From positions 1 to 64,000 of the forward strand of contig NZ_JBFRXP010000007.1 in the NCBI RefSeq assembly GCF_041146875.1: a stretch of 64,000 nucleotides of DNA, given 5' to 3'. The notes under the pieces were generated by a model. That model was not told the DNA's origin and made no database searches. It saw only the letters and a list, made by a program, of their open reading frames with translations. The stretch's first letter is position 1. Each line of letters opens with the position of its first letter. Position numbers and translations under genes: made by a program. Source of the DNA: Igneacidithiobacillus sp041146875. GTDB taxonomy: Bacteria; Pseudomonadota; Gammaproteobacteria; Acidithiobacillales; Acidithiobacillaceae. Below are positions 1 through 8,404 of this stretch, piece after piece.

Positions 1-66
1 GCCACCACAGACGTTTTCGAAAATAGGCGCTGAAACCCCTATGAATGCTGGGGTGGCATTACGAAT

Positions 67-792
67 TTGACGATTTTTGCCGTTGAACTGTCGAACTCGG
101 GAGTGCTCGCTGACGACAACTTTGCCAGTATTGCCCGAGCGGTGGCAGAAGGACGTGCCATTTACGATAACCTGCGCAAGGCCATCTTTTTTATACTTCC
201 CACCAATGGTGCCCAGGGTCTGGTGGTGCTGGTCGCCGTGGTGGCCGGACTGCAACTACCACTTTCCCCCCTGCAAATTCTTTGGGTCAACCTCGTCATT
301 GCCGTCACCTTGGCACTGGCGCTGGCTTTCGAGCCGGCTGAACCCGGCATTATGAAGCGCCGGCCGCGCGATCCCCATGGCAGTTTTCTCGACCTGCGCT
401 TTTTTCTGCGCGTTGGCCTCGTCTCCCTCAGCATTGGCGGCGCCACTATGGCCACCTTCTACGCCGAACTTTCCCTGGGTATGAGTGTGGAGCTGGCACG
501 CAGTATGGCAGTCACCACCCTCGTCCTCAGTCAGGCCGCGTATCTCTTCAATGTCCGTCATCTACAAAGAGCAGCATGGCATTGGTGCGCCTGGTTCAGC
601 AATCCCATGGTCTGGATGGCCCTGACTGCCTTGCTGCTTCTGCAATTGGCTTTTCTCTATCTGCCAATTTTGCAGCACGTTTTTCAAACGGAGGCCCTTG
701 CCCCACGCCACTGGGGCGTTGCCGCGCTCATTGCCCTTGGGGAATTTTTGTTGATCGAATTGGAAAAATTCCTGATCGCCAAGCGCCCATAA
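67..792 (+). pseudogene. C-terminal remnant of a P2-type cation-transporting ATPase
   Basis: The 241 residues match only the last quarter of a P2-type (calcium-ATPase-like) pump: the hinge after the P domain (LADDNFASI, about residues 14-22), then the M5-M10 membrane region with LPTNGAQG and LQILWVNL, followed by AFEPAEPG. Whole pumps are about 900 residues. The frame is closed by a stop at 31-33 and the only start is a TTG at 67. The phosphorylation (DKTGT) and nucleotide-binding domains are therefore absent, and the neighbouring frames upstream do not supply them. The first dozen residues are unlike the family, so the break lies near base 100. It cannot pump ions in this form. Whether the rest of the gene lies elsewhere cannot be seen. 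Confidence 0.75.
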
Positions 793-814
793 AAAAGCCC
801 CAGCAAGCTGAGGC
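791..814 (-). terminator. Rho-independent terminator of the OmpA lipoprotein gene
   Basis: Read on the minus strand, an arm GCCTCA and an arm TGGGGC form a hairpin (one G-T wobble) with loop GCTTGC, and six Ts follow at once (796-791). It lies about 55 bases beyond the stop of the OmpA lipoprotein gene and overlaps the stop codon of the converging ATPase remnant. Confidence 0.7.
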
Positions 815-867
815 GAGACAGAGGAGGAGCAATGCCGAAGCACTGCAGGGTTGAAATTGTGTACGAA

Positions 868-1410
868 TTACTCGGTAACGGTCTTCTGCACCTTGATCGT
901 GGAGTTGATCTCTACACGCTGATTCTGAAAGCGGCCTTCCGGCGTAGCATTGCTAGCGACGGGATCGTCAAAGGAATGACCCTTGAGTACCATGCGATCC
1001 TTGGCCACACCATGGGCTTCGAGATATTTTGCTACGCTTGCTGCACGCAGCTTCGAGAGCTTCAGGTTGTAGGCATAAGTGCCGACTTTGCTACAGTAGC
1101 CATTGACATCCAGAACCGCGTCCGGGTGCTTTTCGGAGAAGGCTGCCACTTCATCCAGAACATGGATATCATGACTAAGCAGTTTGTAAGAGTTGATTTT
1201 GAAGTTGATGCCGGTAATGGTGATGGGTTTGCTCTCCAAAACCGTTTTCTGCACCGGGGCAATGGGCGCCGGAGCGGGCGCAGGGGTTGGAATAGGGGCG
1301 GGTTTGGCTACGGGCGGCTTACCCGCAGGACAGCCCAAAAACGGCCCATTGGCACAGCCAGCAGCGGCAATCAGTACAGCGGACAGTATTACAGCTCTTT
1401 CTAGGCGCAT
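868..1410 (-). CDS. OmpA/Pal-family outer-membrane lipoprotein
   Basis: A 180-residue protein with a lipoprotein signal peptide: lipobox ending AAAGC, lipidated Cys19. A proline/alanine-rich linker (about 27-60) and a C-terminal OmpA-like peptidoglycan-binding domain (about 75-175) follow. Family features are LDVNGYCSKVGT, YNLKLSKLRAASV and NQRVEI (usually NRRVE). The start at 1410 is chosen because GGAG lies six bases upstream and the signal peptide begins there. It would tie the outer membrane to the cell wall. It lies 88 bases downstream of the porin gene and could be its second cistron; a terminator follows it. Confidence 0.85.
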   Translation of the reverse strand: MRLERAVILSAVLIAAAGCANGPFLGCPAGKPPVAKPAPIPTPAPAPAPIAPVQKTVLESKPITITGINFKINSYKLLSHDIHVLDEVAAFSEKHPDAVLDVNGYCSKVGTYAYNLKLSKLRAASVAKYLEAHGVAKDRMVLKGHSFDDPVASNATPEGRFQNQRVEINSTIKVQKTVTE

Positions 1411-1498
1411 ATTTGATCTCCAATTGAGGGGAATCATTCCCAAATCTTGGTAGGGAAAGCACGCAGATGCGAGATTTCCCTAATTCGTTTGTAGTGCC

Positions 1499-2833
1499 TT
1501 AGAAGTCGTAAGTCAACATGACACGGTTATAAATGAAATATCCCGTGGGTAGATCGCCATGCGCCACTTCGACGCGATCGCGAATGGAAAGACCCTTCAT
1601 AAAACCCTGCGGGAAATAGGTCAGATCGCCATAGATGTCGTTGGCATAGCCGGCCTGCTGCAGGTGATATTGCGCGTAGGCTGCCTGGAACAGAAATTGG
1701 TTGCCCAAGAGGTGCTGGGCAACGCCAATTTTCCAACCGTGGCCAGGCCCCATTTCCACAAGACCGCGAATCATGGAGGTGGTGTAGAGGGGATCGGTGG
1801 CATAACCGGCGGTGTAGGGAGAAACAATTGCACCGTTACCAATGGCCCCAACGTGGTTGAGAATTTCATTGTAGGCAGCGGTGATGGCTCCCTTGCCGAA
1901 GATGGCGTTGCCCAGATCATAATCAGCGCCTAACTTCACCCCCCAGCTGGTGCTGTTTACGCCACGTCCAATGCTGCCATTTGTACCATCGACAGACTTG
2001 GTGGCGTTGTTCAACAGGCTGTTACTTTCCCACTCGCGCAGCGCCTGCACGCCGATGAATGGGTCAATTCCGGTGCCTGTATTGTAAGTATAGCTGGCGT
2101 CGCCGTAGGCCATTTGCGCGAAACTGTAGAAATTGTAATACCAAGCCTGCGCATCAATGCCGTGATCCTTGTAGCTGGTGCCAAAGGCCAAGACACCGTT
2201 AGCAGCGTTCGTTTCTGTCTTTGGCAGCACCGCGTCGCCGCCATAAATTGGATCACCGTCGAAACTGGTCTGGTAGTAGAGGTTGTCGCGGTAGTAGTCA
2301 CCCGAGGTACGACTCTTCCAGCGGAACATGCGCATGCCATAGATATTCCAGTGGCAATACGGGGAAACTTCCGCAAAAATCCCCTGGAAAGTCGCGGGAA
2401 TCATGCGCGAGTCAGAGCTATTCACGAAAGGCGTGTTGACGATCTGGTTGCCGGCCCGGATCAACACGATATCTGGCATGGAGTACTGCAGATAGGCTTG
2501 GCCGAGGGCATTGATGGAGTTGGCGGTGCCCATGAGGGTAACGTCGGGATTCACGCGGTTGGTGCCCAGACTATTGGCGGTGTAGAAGCCAACGTCGGCG
2601 CTGAAACCTGCCAGAGAGGCAGTGTGGGCATTGATGTAACCACCCAGGGAGAAGGCGCTGAGATTGGTGGCATTCTTGCCAAAAAAGCGGTCGAAGTAGT
2701 ACGAGCGAATCTGGCCATCAACCTTGCTGTTCATGATGAAGCTTTTCAGTGAGTCGTCGGCGTGGGCAACGGCACTGAAGCCACTGAGGGCCATTAGTAC
2801 CGCCAAAGTCGTGGCGCGGTGCTTCGAAAACAT
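1499..2833 (-). CDS. OprD-like outer-membrane porin, predicted Pho-regulated
   Basis: A 444-residue protein with a Sec signal peptide (cleavage after about residue 24, AHA) and many amphipathic strands ending in an aromatic residue (LTYDF), as in beta-barrel porins. The stretch with GNQIVNTPF and SDSRMIPATFQG matches the OprD family, which carries small solutes across the outer membrane. ATG 2833 is preceded by AGGAG at good spacing. Just upstream are four 11-bp repeats resembling Pho boxes, so a role in uptake of phosphate or organic phosphate under starvation is inferred. The substrate cannot be told from the sequence. Confidence 0.8.
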   Translation of the reverse strand: MFSKHRATTLAVLMALSGFSAVAHADDSLKSFIMNSKVDGQIRSYYFDRFFGKNATNLSAFSLGGYINAHTASLAGFSADVGFYTANSLGTNRVNPDVTLMGTANSINALGQAYLQYSMPDIVLIRAGNQIVNTPFVNSSDSRMIPATFQGIFAEVSPYCHWNIYGMRMFRWKSRTSGDYYRDNLYYQTSFDGDPIYGGDAVLPKTETNAANGVLAFGTSYKDHGIDAQAWYYNFYSFAQMAYGDASYTYNTGTGIDPFIGVQALREWESNSLLNNATKSVDGTNGSIGRGVNSTSWGVKLGADYDLGNAIFGKGAITAAYNEILNHVGAIGNGAIVSPYTAGYATDPLYTTSMIRGLVEMGPGHGWKIGVAQHLLGNQFLFQAAYAQYHLQQAGYANDIYGDLTYFPQGFMKGLSIRDRVEVAHGDLPTGYFIYNRVMLTYDF

Positions 2834-2887
2834 GGGGGCGTTCTCCTCTTCGGTGTAATTGCAACATTGGCAAGATAACAACGGAAT

Positions 2888-2925
2888 ATGACGCTGTGAT
2901 GACAGTTCCGTGAATCTTTTGTGAC
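2888..2925 (-). promoter_or_regulatory. Four-repeat Pho box upstream of the OprD-like porin
   Basis: On the minus strand the cores GTCAC, TTCAC, GTCAT and GTCAT begin exactly 11 bases apart (plus-strand positions 2921-2925, 2910-2914, 2899-2903, 2888-2892). One 18-base unit, CTGTCATCACAGCGTCAT, agrees with the E. coli Pho-box consensus at 14 of 18 positions. It sits about 55 bases before the porin start, where PhoB would contact RNA polymerase. PhoB control is inferred. Confidence 0.8.
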
Positions 2926-2975
2926 GTTATATATTATTAGATATAAAAATGCCATCCCTAGAGGAGTCCGCCCGG

Positions 2976-4259
2976 TTACTCCGCGTGCATGAGCCGCTGC
3001 GCCTCCGGGCTCAGGGAAACCTGCCAGACCGTGCTCTTCTCGTTGCTGATGCCAAAGTCATTGTCGCTGATGAAGAGTAGGCTCTTACCATCTACCAGGC
3101 TCATGCCCTCGACCTTGCCGAGCCCCTTGCCGAAGGCGTCGCTGCTTTCCCAGAGCAGTTGCAGCGCGATGGGCTTGACTCCAACCTTACTTAGATCGCT
3201 CTGCTCTTCCAGGCTGGGTAGGGTATCCGGCTTCGCCCATGGCGTAGCGATGAGATTGGTGGCTCCTTGCAGGTCGGCCAGATAGACCGCCACCTTGCGT
3301 CCGGCGTGCAACATCACCAGCACGCGATGCGTATCGACCACGCTCATGGCGGAGAGCTTGAGATCTTTTTGTTTTTCACCGGGGGCGAAATCCGCGATCT
3401 TGGGAAATTCCAACGCGTAACCGCCTGCCATACCAGCAAAGTTGCCAGCAGTATCCAGGTGGAGAGCGATTAAGCGGTCGCTACGCGAGTGCTTCGCCAC
3501 TTCATCGTTGGGATTGGCCAAAGGGCTTTGCAAGGCTACAAAGAGCAGCTTCTGATCCGGCGCCAGGGCCATTCCCTCAAAGCCGCGATTGAGCTTGCGT
3601 CTGGCCAGCAGGGGTGGCAGCACAGCGCGCACCGGAACGGCGCTCCCTTGGTAGAACTGCGCCGTGCCCTTGGGCACCAGGCGCTCCTGTACCGTGCCAT
3701 CGGGGCTCACCCGCAGCAGGCTCGGCCCATACTCCTCGCCAATCCAGAAGCCACCCTTGGTAAGAGCGGTAATGCACTCCGTGTCCACGCCATTGGCGGA
3801 AAACGGCAACGCCTGGAGTTGTGCATCAATGGGCTTTTCGCCATTGGGAAGCTGTGGCGGCAGGCCAGTCAGCTTTTCGCCGTTGGCGGCATGCAACGGA
3901 ATGGGCTCGCCACTTAGGGCTACTTTGCCATTGGCAATGGTCAGCGGATAGATGCTCGGCGCATAACCGGGCACCGGAAAGATTACCTCCGGCTCATGAC
4001 AGACTTCCTTGCCGAGCACCTTGCCGCTTTTGTCGCAGGGGATGTTGGGGCCGCGATCACTGACGGAATAGAAGTCTGTCCAGGGCATTCCCTGGGCGTG
4101 CGCCAGACCGCTGCCTGGACCGATCGTTAGCTGCAATTCTTTACCGGCCACTGCGACATTGGCGAGTGGCTGGCGTAGCACTTCGCTGCTCAATTCATCG
4201 GCGGCCGCGTGCAAGCCATAAGTAACGAGCAGCGCAGCCAAAAAAGAGAGTTTACGCAT
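2976..4259 (-). CDS. Secreted phytase-like esterase
   Basis: A 427-residue protein with a signal peptide (cleavage near residue 20) and a phytase-like beta-propeller (the family called esterase-like activity of phytase). Typical elements are the early YSVSDRGPN, the central GFWIGEEYGPSLLR, NRGFEGMAL, and the late EGMSLVDGKSLLFISDND. Members are thought to release phosphate from organic esters outside the cytoplasm; activity here is inferred. It is the second gene after the phosphate porin (45-base gap holding a strong hairpin) and so is probably read from the same Pho-type promoter. A start with AAGGA nine bases upstream supports ATG 4259. Confidence 0.8.
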   Translation of the reverse strand: MRKLSFLAALLVTYGLHAAADELSSEVLRQPLANVAVAGKELQLTIGPGSGLAHAQGMPWTDFYSVSDRGPNIPCDKSGKVLGKEVCHEPEVIFPVPGYAPSIYPLTIANGKVALSGEPIPLHAANGEKLTGLPPQLPNGEKPIDAQLQALPFSANGVDTECITALTKGGFWIGEEYGPSLLRVSPDGTVQERLVPKGTAQFYQGSAVPVRAVLPPLLARRKLNRGFEGMALAPDQKLLFVALQSPLANPNDEVAKHSRSDRLIALHLDTAGNFAGMAGGYALEFPKIADFAPGEKQKDLKLSAMSVVDTHRVLVMLHAGRKVAVYLADLQGATNLIATPWAKPDTLPSLEEQSDLSKVGVKPIALQLLWESSDAFGKGLGKVEGMSLVDGKSLLFISDNDFGISNEKSTVWQVSLSPEAQRLMHAE

Positions 4260-4272
4260 AAATTATCCTTAC

Positions 4273-4294
4273 AGGAGGGAGTCGCCTCCCTCCT
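4273..4294 (-). other. Intercistronic hairpin between phosphate porin and phytase-like gene
   Basis: AGGAGGGAG and CTCCCTCCT form a perfect 9-bp stem around a 4-base loop. On the minus strand it ends 14 bases before the phytase-like start codon, just ahead of its AAGGA ribosome site. No T-run follows, so it is not an ordinary terminator. A barrier protecting the porin message or tuning the second gene is possible. Confidence 0.6.
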
Positions 4295-4304
4295 CGATCA
4301 CACC

Positions 4305-5612
4305 TTAGAACAAGAACTGCCCACGGAACTGCAGTATGTTCAGATCGGTGTTGTACTTGGGATCATTCCACCAGGTCGCACCCACCGGTTGGGCAACGGG
4401 GATGTCGCCAACATGGCCGTGGCTGTAATCCAGCATCAAGCGTACGTGCTCATTGGCGTACCAGTTGATACCGGCCGTGAGGTTGTAGCCACGCCCACCG
4501 TAAATGCCGGCATTGGCATCATTCAGGTTGAGGCGGTCATAACGCAGGGCGACTTCCCAAGCACCTCCCGGTCCGATGTCCTTGAGGTAATGGAATTCGC
4601 CCAGCTTGGGTTTGAAATTACGGGGCTGCCCGGTGAGGGTATAGGTAGCCTGCACATAGTAGCCGTTGAAGGTTGCCGTCGGCAGGCCCATGCGACGGGA
4701 GACGTTCATGCCGACGTAGGCGCCCTCAAGGGAGAAAGGTCCAGCCACGGCGGCAGTTTCCAGGGTATAGTTGAACTGGCTGCTGGGGTTGCTGACATAG
4801 GCTTCGAGCAGTTTGGTGCCAGAGACGCTGGTTTCTGGGCGGGTACCGTAAAAAGCGGCGGCATTCTTGTCGCCAAAGCCGGTGTAGTTGAGGTTGGCGC
4901 CGAAGTAGAGATCGCTGCCATAGCTATGCAATGGGGCATAGGTGGCACGCCCGGAGATGGTGTAAATGCCGCTTTGGTTGGTAGCGGTGTTGCTGATCGA
5001 GGCCACGGTTTGCTGCTTGGTGTACGCCGTGCGCGCCACACCGCTGTAGCTGGTGTACTGCTTTTCATCCAGGGCATTCATGAAGCCGCCCAAACCCAGC
5101 ATCCAGTTGTCGCCACTTTGGGTGATTTTCAAGCCCATGCGCCGGTCGCCGTAAGTATCCAAACCTTCCAGCAGGGGGCGCTCCATGAACACGTTGTCGT
5201 TGGAGCTGTTCAACTGGTCCATGGTGAAGAAGGTCTTGGATTGCCCCAGGGTGATACTGTTGCCGGGTATTAGACCCGTATAGGCGAAGTAGGCATCTTT
5301 GAAGCCTGCCGCCCCGCTATCGGTGAACTCATACTGAAATTTGAATTTCCATTCCTCGGCGATCTTGCCGGCGGCGAAGATACGTGCCCGGCGCAATTTG
5401 GCACCCGCTGGCCCCATGATATCGCTGACCTTGCCATTGGGCGCCATCACCGATTTATTGAAATAGGTGGCGTAGTCGGCTTGGAGACGTCCACCGAGAA
5501 TCAATGAGTAGTCATCGTGATTGGAGCGCAGCACCGTGGATTCGTCGGCTTGCGCCAGGACTGGAATGGTAGAAATGGCGGCAATCGCCACCAGAATAAA
5601 ACGTTTTTGCAT
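4305..5612 (-). CDS. Phosphate-selective porin, OprP/OprO family
   Basis: A 435-residue outer-membrane protein: signal peptide to about residue 22, then a Porin_O_P-type barrel. Characteristic segments are GGRLQADY, LRRARIFAAGKI, FKFQYEFTDS, KDAYFAY, and GQSKTFFTMDQLNSS, which matches the conserved region after the first strands. The barrel ends in an aromatic residue (QFLF). OprP and OprO take up phosphate and polyphosphate. ATG 5612 has GGGAG nine bases upstream. A four-repeat Pho box lies about 140 bases upstream, and the phytase-like gene follows in the same direction, consistent with a phosphate-scavenging operon. Confidence 0.88.
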   Translation of the reverse strand: MQKRFILVAIAAISTIPVLAQADESTVLRSNHDDYSLILGGRLQADYATYFNKSVMAPNGKVSDIMGPAGAKLRRARIFAAGKIAEEWKFKFQYEFTDSGAAGFKDAYFAYTGLIPGNSITLGQSKTFFTMDQLNSSNDNVFMERPLLEGLDTYGDRRMGLKITQSGDNWMLGLGGFMNALDEKQYTSYSGVARTAYTKQQTVASISNTATNQSGIYTISGRATYAPLHSYGSDLYFGANLNYTGFGDKNAAAFYGTRPETSVSGTKLLEAYVSNPSSQFNYTLETAAVAGPFSLEGAYVGMNVSRRMGLPTATFNGYYVQATYTLTGQPRNFKPKLGEFHYLKDIGPGGAWEVALRYDRLNLNDANAGIYGGRGYNLTAGINWYANEHVRLMLDYSHGHVGDIPVAQPVGATWWNDPKYNTDLNILQFRGQFLF

Positions 5613-5749
5613 TGTCGAGCTCCCTCTACAGTTCGTGGATACTGCAAAGAGCCCAACGCGATACAGGGTTCGAGAAAACCCTGTTCTGAATAGTTGCATA
5701 CGCTCTTTACACTATCGTTTCTATTGAGAGCGTAGCCTAGCAGACGAAA

Positions 5750-5788
5750 GTGACACTTTTATGAACCTTTGATGAAACTTTTGTGACA
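5750..5788 (-). promoter_or_regulatory. Four-repeat Pho box upstream of the phosphate porin
   Basis: Minus-strand cores TGTCAC, TTTCAT, GTTCAT and TGTCAC start exactly 11 bases apart (plus-strand 5783-5788, 5772-5777, 5761-5766, 5750-5755), separated by CAAAG/AAAAG-type spacers. TTGTCACAAAAGTTTCAT matches the Pho-box consensus at 14 of 18 positions. It lies between the porin and the divergent metR-like gene and could influence both. Confidence 0.85.
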
Positions 5789-5857
5789 ACCGCTTCATCT
5801 GCCTTCTTTTTGCAAGCTGGCGTATGATGAGAGCCGAATTTTGCAACAAAGACGCCG

Positions 5858-6829
5858 ATGCCCATCGAAATTCGCCAACTGCGCACCATTGAAGCCGTTC
5901 TGCAACATGGCAGCATCGCCGCGGCTGCGCAGCGCCTGCACCTGACCCAGTCGGCCCTGTCGCATCAACTGCGCGGGCTGGAAAATGAGTTCGAAATCAA
6001 GATCTTCGACCGCGATAGCAATAATAGCGTACGCCTCAGCCCGGCGGGGGAGCGGCTCTATGCCCTGGCGCGCGAGGTACTGCCGGCCCTGCGGCGCACC
6101 CAGGAGGAGTTGCGGCGTCTGGCGAGTGGTCGAGGTGGGCGGCTACGCATTGCCGTCGAGTGCCATACCTGCTTTGATTGGTTGACCCCGGCCATGGACC
6201 AGTTCCGCGCTGGTTGGCCGGATGTGGAAATGGACATTGCCTCGGGTTTTCAGCAAGACCCGCTGCAACTGCTACGCAGTTATCAGGCTGATCTCGCTAT
6301 TCTCAGCGCCCCGGAGGCGCTGCCCGGCGAGATTGAGCGGCACCCCTTGTTCAGCTATGAGGTGGTGGCCCTGCTCAGTCCGCGTCATCCTCTCGCCGAT
6401 CGTCCTTTCCTGCTGCCCGAGGATTTTTTGGAAGAGACGGTCATCACCTACCCTGTCGAAGACCGGCGCCTGGACCTGTTCCGCGAGTTTCTCCTCCCCG
6501 CCGGAGTGCAACCCTGGCGGCGGCGCCAGGCAGAACTCACCGTCATCATTCTGCAATTGGTCGCGTCCGGACAAGGGATCGCCGCGCTGCCAGCCTGGGC
6601 GGTGAGCAGCTATGGCGACCGTGGCTATGTACGCGCCTTGCCTCTGGGTCCGCAAGGGCTCTGGCAAGATCTCGAGGCGGCCAGCTTACGTGGGCAGAGC
6701 GAGCAAGCGCATCTACAGGCGTTTCTGGAGGAAATTCGCGCCAGCGCCGGGGCCGAGCTGCGCGGCATCCGCACCCTGAATGGGCGGGACGCGCCGGAAC
6801 AACGAGCGGGCAAACGCGAGGAGAGCTGA
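5858..6829 (+). CDS. metR: LysR-family regulator, MetR-like
   Basis: A 323-residue LysR-type regulator. The N-terminal winged helix-turn-helix (about 4-62) reads IAAAAQRLHLTQSALSHQ. The effector domain has AVECHTCFDWLTPAMDQF and WPDVEMDIASG, very close to MetR, the homocysteine-responsive activator of methionine genes. The residues after about 300 are poorly conserved. It is divergent from the phosphate porin, and its TGA overlaps the hemN ATG. MetR usually sits next to metE or metF; here the partner is a haem enzyme, so it could be a MetR paralogue with another target. Confidence 0.82.
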   Translation: MPIEIRQLRTIEAVLQHGSIAAAAQRLHLTQSALSHQLRGLENEFEIKIFDRDSNNSVRLSPAGERLYALAREVLPALRRTQEELRRLASGRGGRLRIAVECHTCFDWLTPAMDQFRAGWPDVEMDIASGFQQDPLQLLRSYQADLAILSAPEALPGEIERHPLFSYEVVALLSPRHPLADRPFLLPEDFLEETVITYPVEDRRLDLFREFLLPAGVQPWRRRQAELTVIILQLVASGQGIAALPAWAVSSYGDRGYVRALPLGPQGLWQDLEAASLRGQSEQAHLQAFLEEIRASAGAELRGIRTLNGRDAPEQRAGKREES

Positions 6830-8217
6830 TGTCTACCATTACGGAAACTGTCGTTTTCGATCTCGATCTCATCCAGCGTTACGATCGTCCCGGTCCACGC
6901 TACACCTCCTACCCTACCGCGCCGCAGTTCCATGCGGATTTCGATGAAGCCGCCCTGCGTGCCGAGTTGCGCAGCAGTAATGCCAGCGGCAGACCGTTGT
7001 CTCTATATTTTCATATCCCCTTCTGTGAGCATCTGTGCTTCTACTGCGCCTGCACCAAGGTGGTCACCCGGCATCGGGAGTGGGGCACGCCCTATGTGCA
7101 GCGGCTGACCCAGGAAATGGCCCTGTTGCGGCGGGATGTGGACGGCGACCGCCCGGTCACCCAGTTGCACTTTGGCGGTGGAACCCCAACATTTCTGGTT
7201 CGCGCGGATATGGAACGCTTGGTGGACGGCATCGCGGCACAGTTTCATCTGCTCGATGACGACTCCGGGGAATATGGCATTGAGGTGGACCCCCGTGCCC
7301 TGGAGCCGGGCACCCTGGCGCTGCTCCGCCAGCGGGGATGGAATCGCCTGAGCATGGGGGTCCAGGATCTGAACCCCGAGGTGCAGAAGGCGGTGCATCG
7401 GGAGCAGAGTCTGGAATTGGTAGCGGGGGTCATGGCCGAGGCCCGCGCCCTGGGCTATCGCTCCATCAGCCTCGACTTGATTTATGGGCTGCCTTTCCAA
7501 AGCCCTGCCAGTTTTGCCGCGACCCTAGAGCAAATCCTCCAACTGCGTCCCGATCGTTTATCGCTTTTCAACTACGCCCATCTGCCCGAGCGCTTCCTGC
7601 CCCAACGCCGCATCCGCGACGCCGATCTGCCGCGCCCGGCCGAGAAATTGCAGATCCTGCAGGAGAGCATCGCCACCTTGCAGGCCGCTGGCTACGTTTA
7701 TATCGGCATGGATCATTTCGCCCTACCCGAGGATGAGCTGACCCTGGCGCAACAGCAGGGCCAGCTCTACCGCAATTTTCAGGGCTATTCCACCCATGCC
7801 GATGCCGATTTGCTGGCCATGGGGATGAGTGCCATTGCCATGGTTGGGCCGAGTTATAGTCAAAATCTCAAAGACTTGGATGCCTGGGGCGCCGCGCTGG
7901 ATGCCGGCCAACTCCCCGTGGAGCGGGGCCTGCGCCTCAGTGCCGACGACCTCCTGCGCCGGGCGGTCATCACTCGCCTGATCTGCGATTTTCGCCTCGA
8001 CATTCCCGCCATCGAGGCCCAATTCGGCATCCCCTTCGCGGACACCTTTGCCCAGAGTTATCCCGCCCTGGAGGCCCTGGCCAAGGACGGCCTGATCCAG
8101 TGGACACCCACCGCCATCACTGTCACCCCACCCGGACGCCTCCTGGTCCGCCATGTCTGCATGGCCTTCGATGCCTATTTGGGGCAGCAAAACACCCGTT
8201 TTTCCAAGGTGATTTGA
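6829..8217 (+). CDS. hemN: Oxygen-independent coproporphyrinogen III oxidase
   Basis: A 462-residue radical-SAM enzyme that decarboxylates coproporphyrinogen III to protoporphyrinogen IX without oxygen, in the cytoplasm. The cluster-binding motif has Cys66, Cys70, Cys73 and Cys75 in the HemN arrangement (C-x3-C-x2-C-x-C). GGGTPTFL and the C-terminal HemN domain are present, and length is normal. It overlaps the metR-like stop by one base (TGATG), so translation is probably coupled. Confidence 0.93.
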   Translation: MSTITETVVFDLDLIQRYDRPGPRYTSYPTAPQFHADFDEAALRAELRSSNASGRPLSLYFHIPFCEHLCFYCACTKVVTRHREWGTPYVQRLTQEMALLRRDVDGDRPVTQLHFGGGTPTFLVRADMERLVDGIAAQFHLLDDDSGEYGIEVDPRALEPGTLALLRQRGWNRLSMGVQDLNPEVQKAVHREQSLELVAGVMAEARALGYRSISLDLIYGLPFQSPASFAATLEQILQLRPDRLSLFNYAHLPERFLPQRRIRDADLPRPAEKLQILQESIATLQAAGYVYIGMDHFALPEDELTLAQQQGQLYRNFQGYSTHADADLLAMGMSAIAMVGPSYSQNLKDLDAWGAALDAGQLPVERGLRLSADDLLRRAVITRLICDFRLDIPAIEAQFGIPFADTFAQSYPALEALAKDGLIQWTPTAITVTPPGRLLVRHVCMAFDAYLGQQNTRFSKVI

Positions 8218-8404
8218 GAAACGATGCCGATGTAGGCTAAATGTACCAGCTGGCAGGCTCAACAATCGGTCCTGAAAACGCTGGGATTTAGGAAAATTGT
8301 CGAAATCATGGTGCGGCAGGTCAAAAGATTGCTGGGCAGGGGGTACCGCTTTATTCTGGAAGCTGCCAATTGCCCGACCCTGAGGGGTATAAGAGGAGAA
8401 TATA

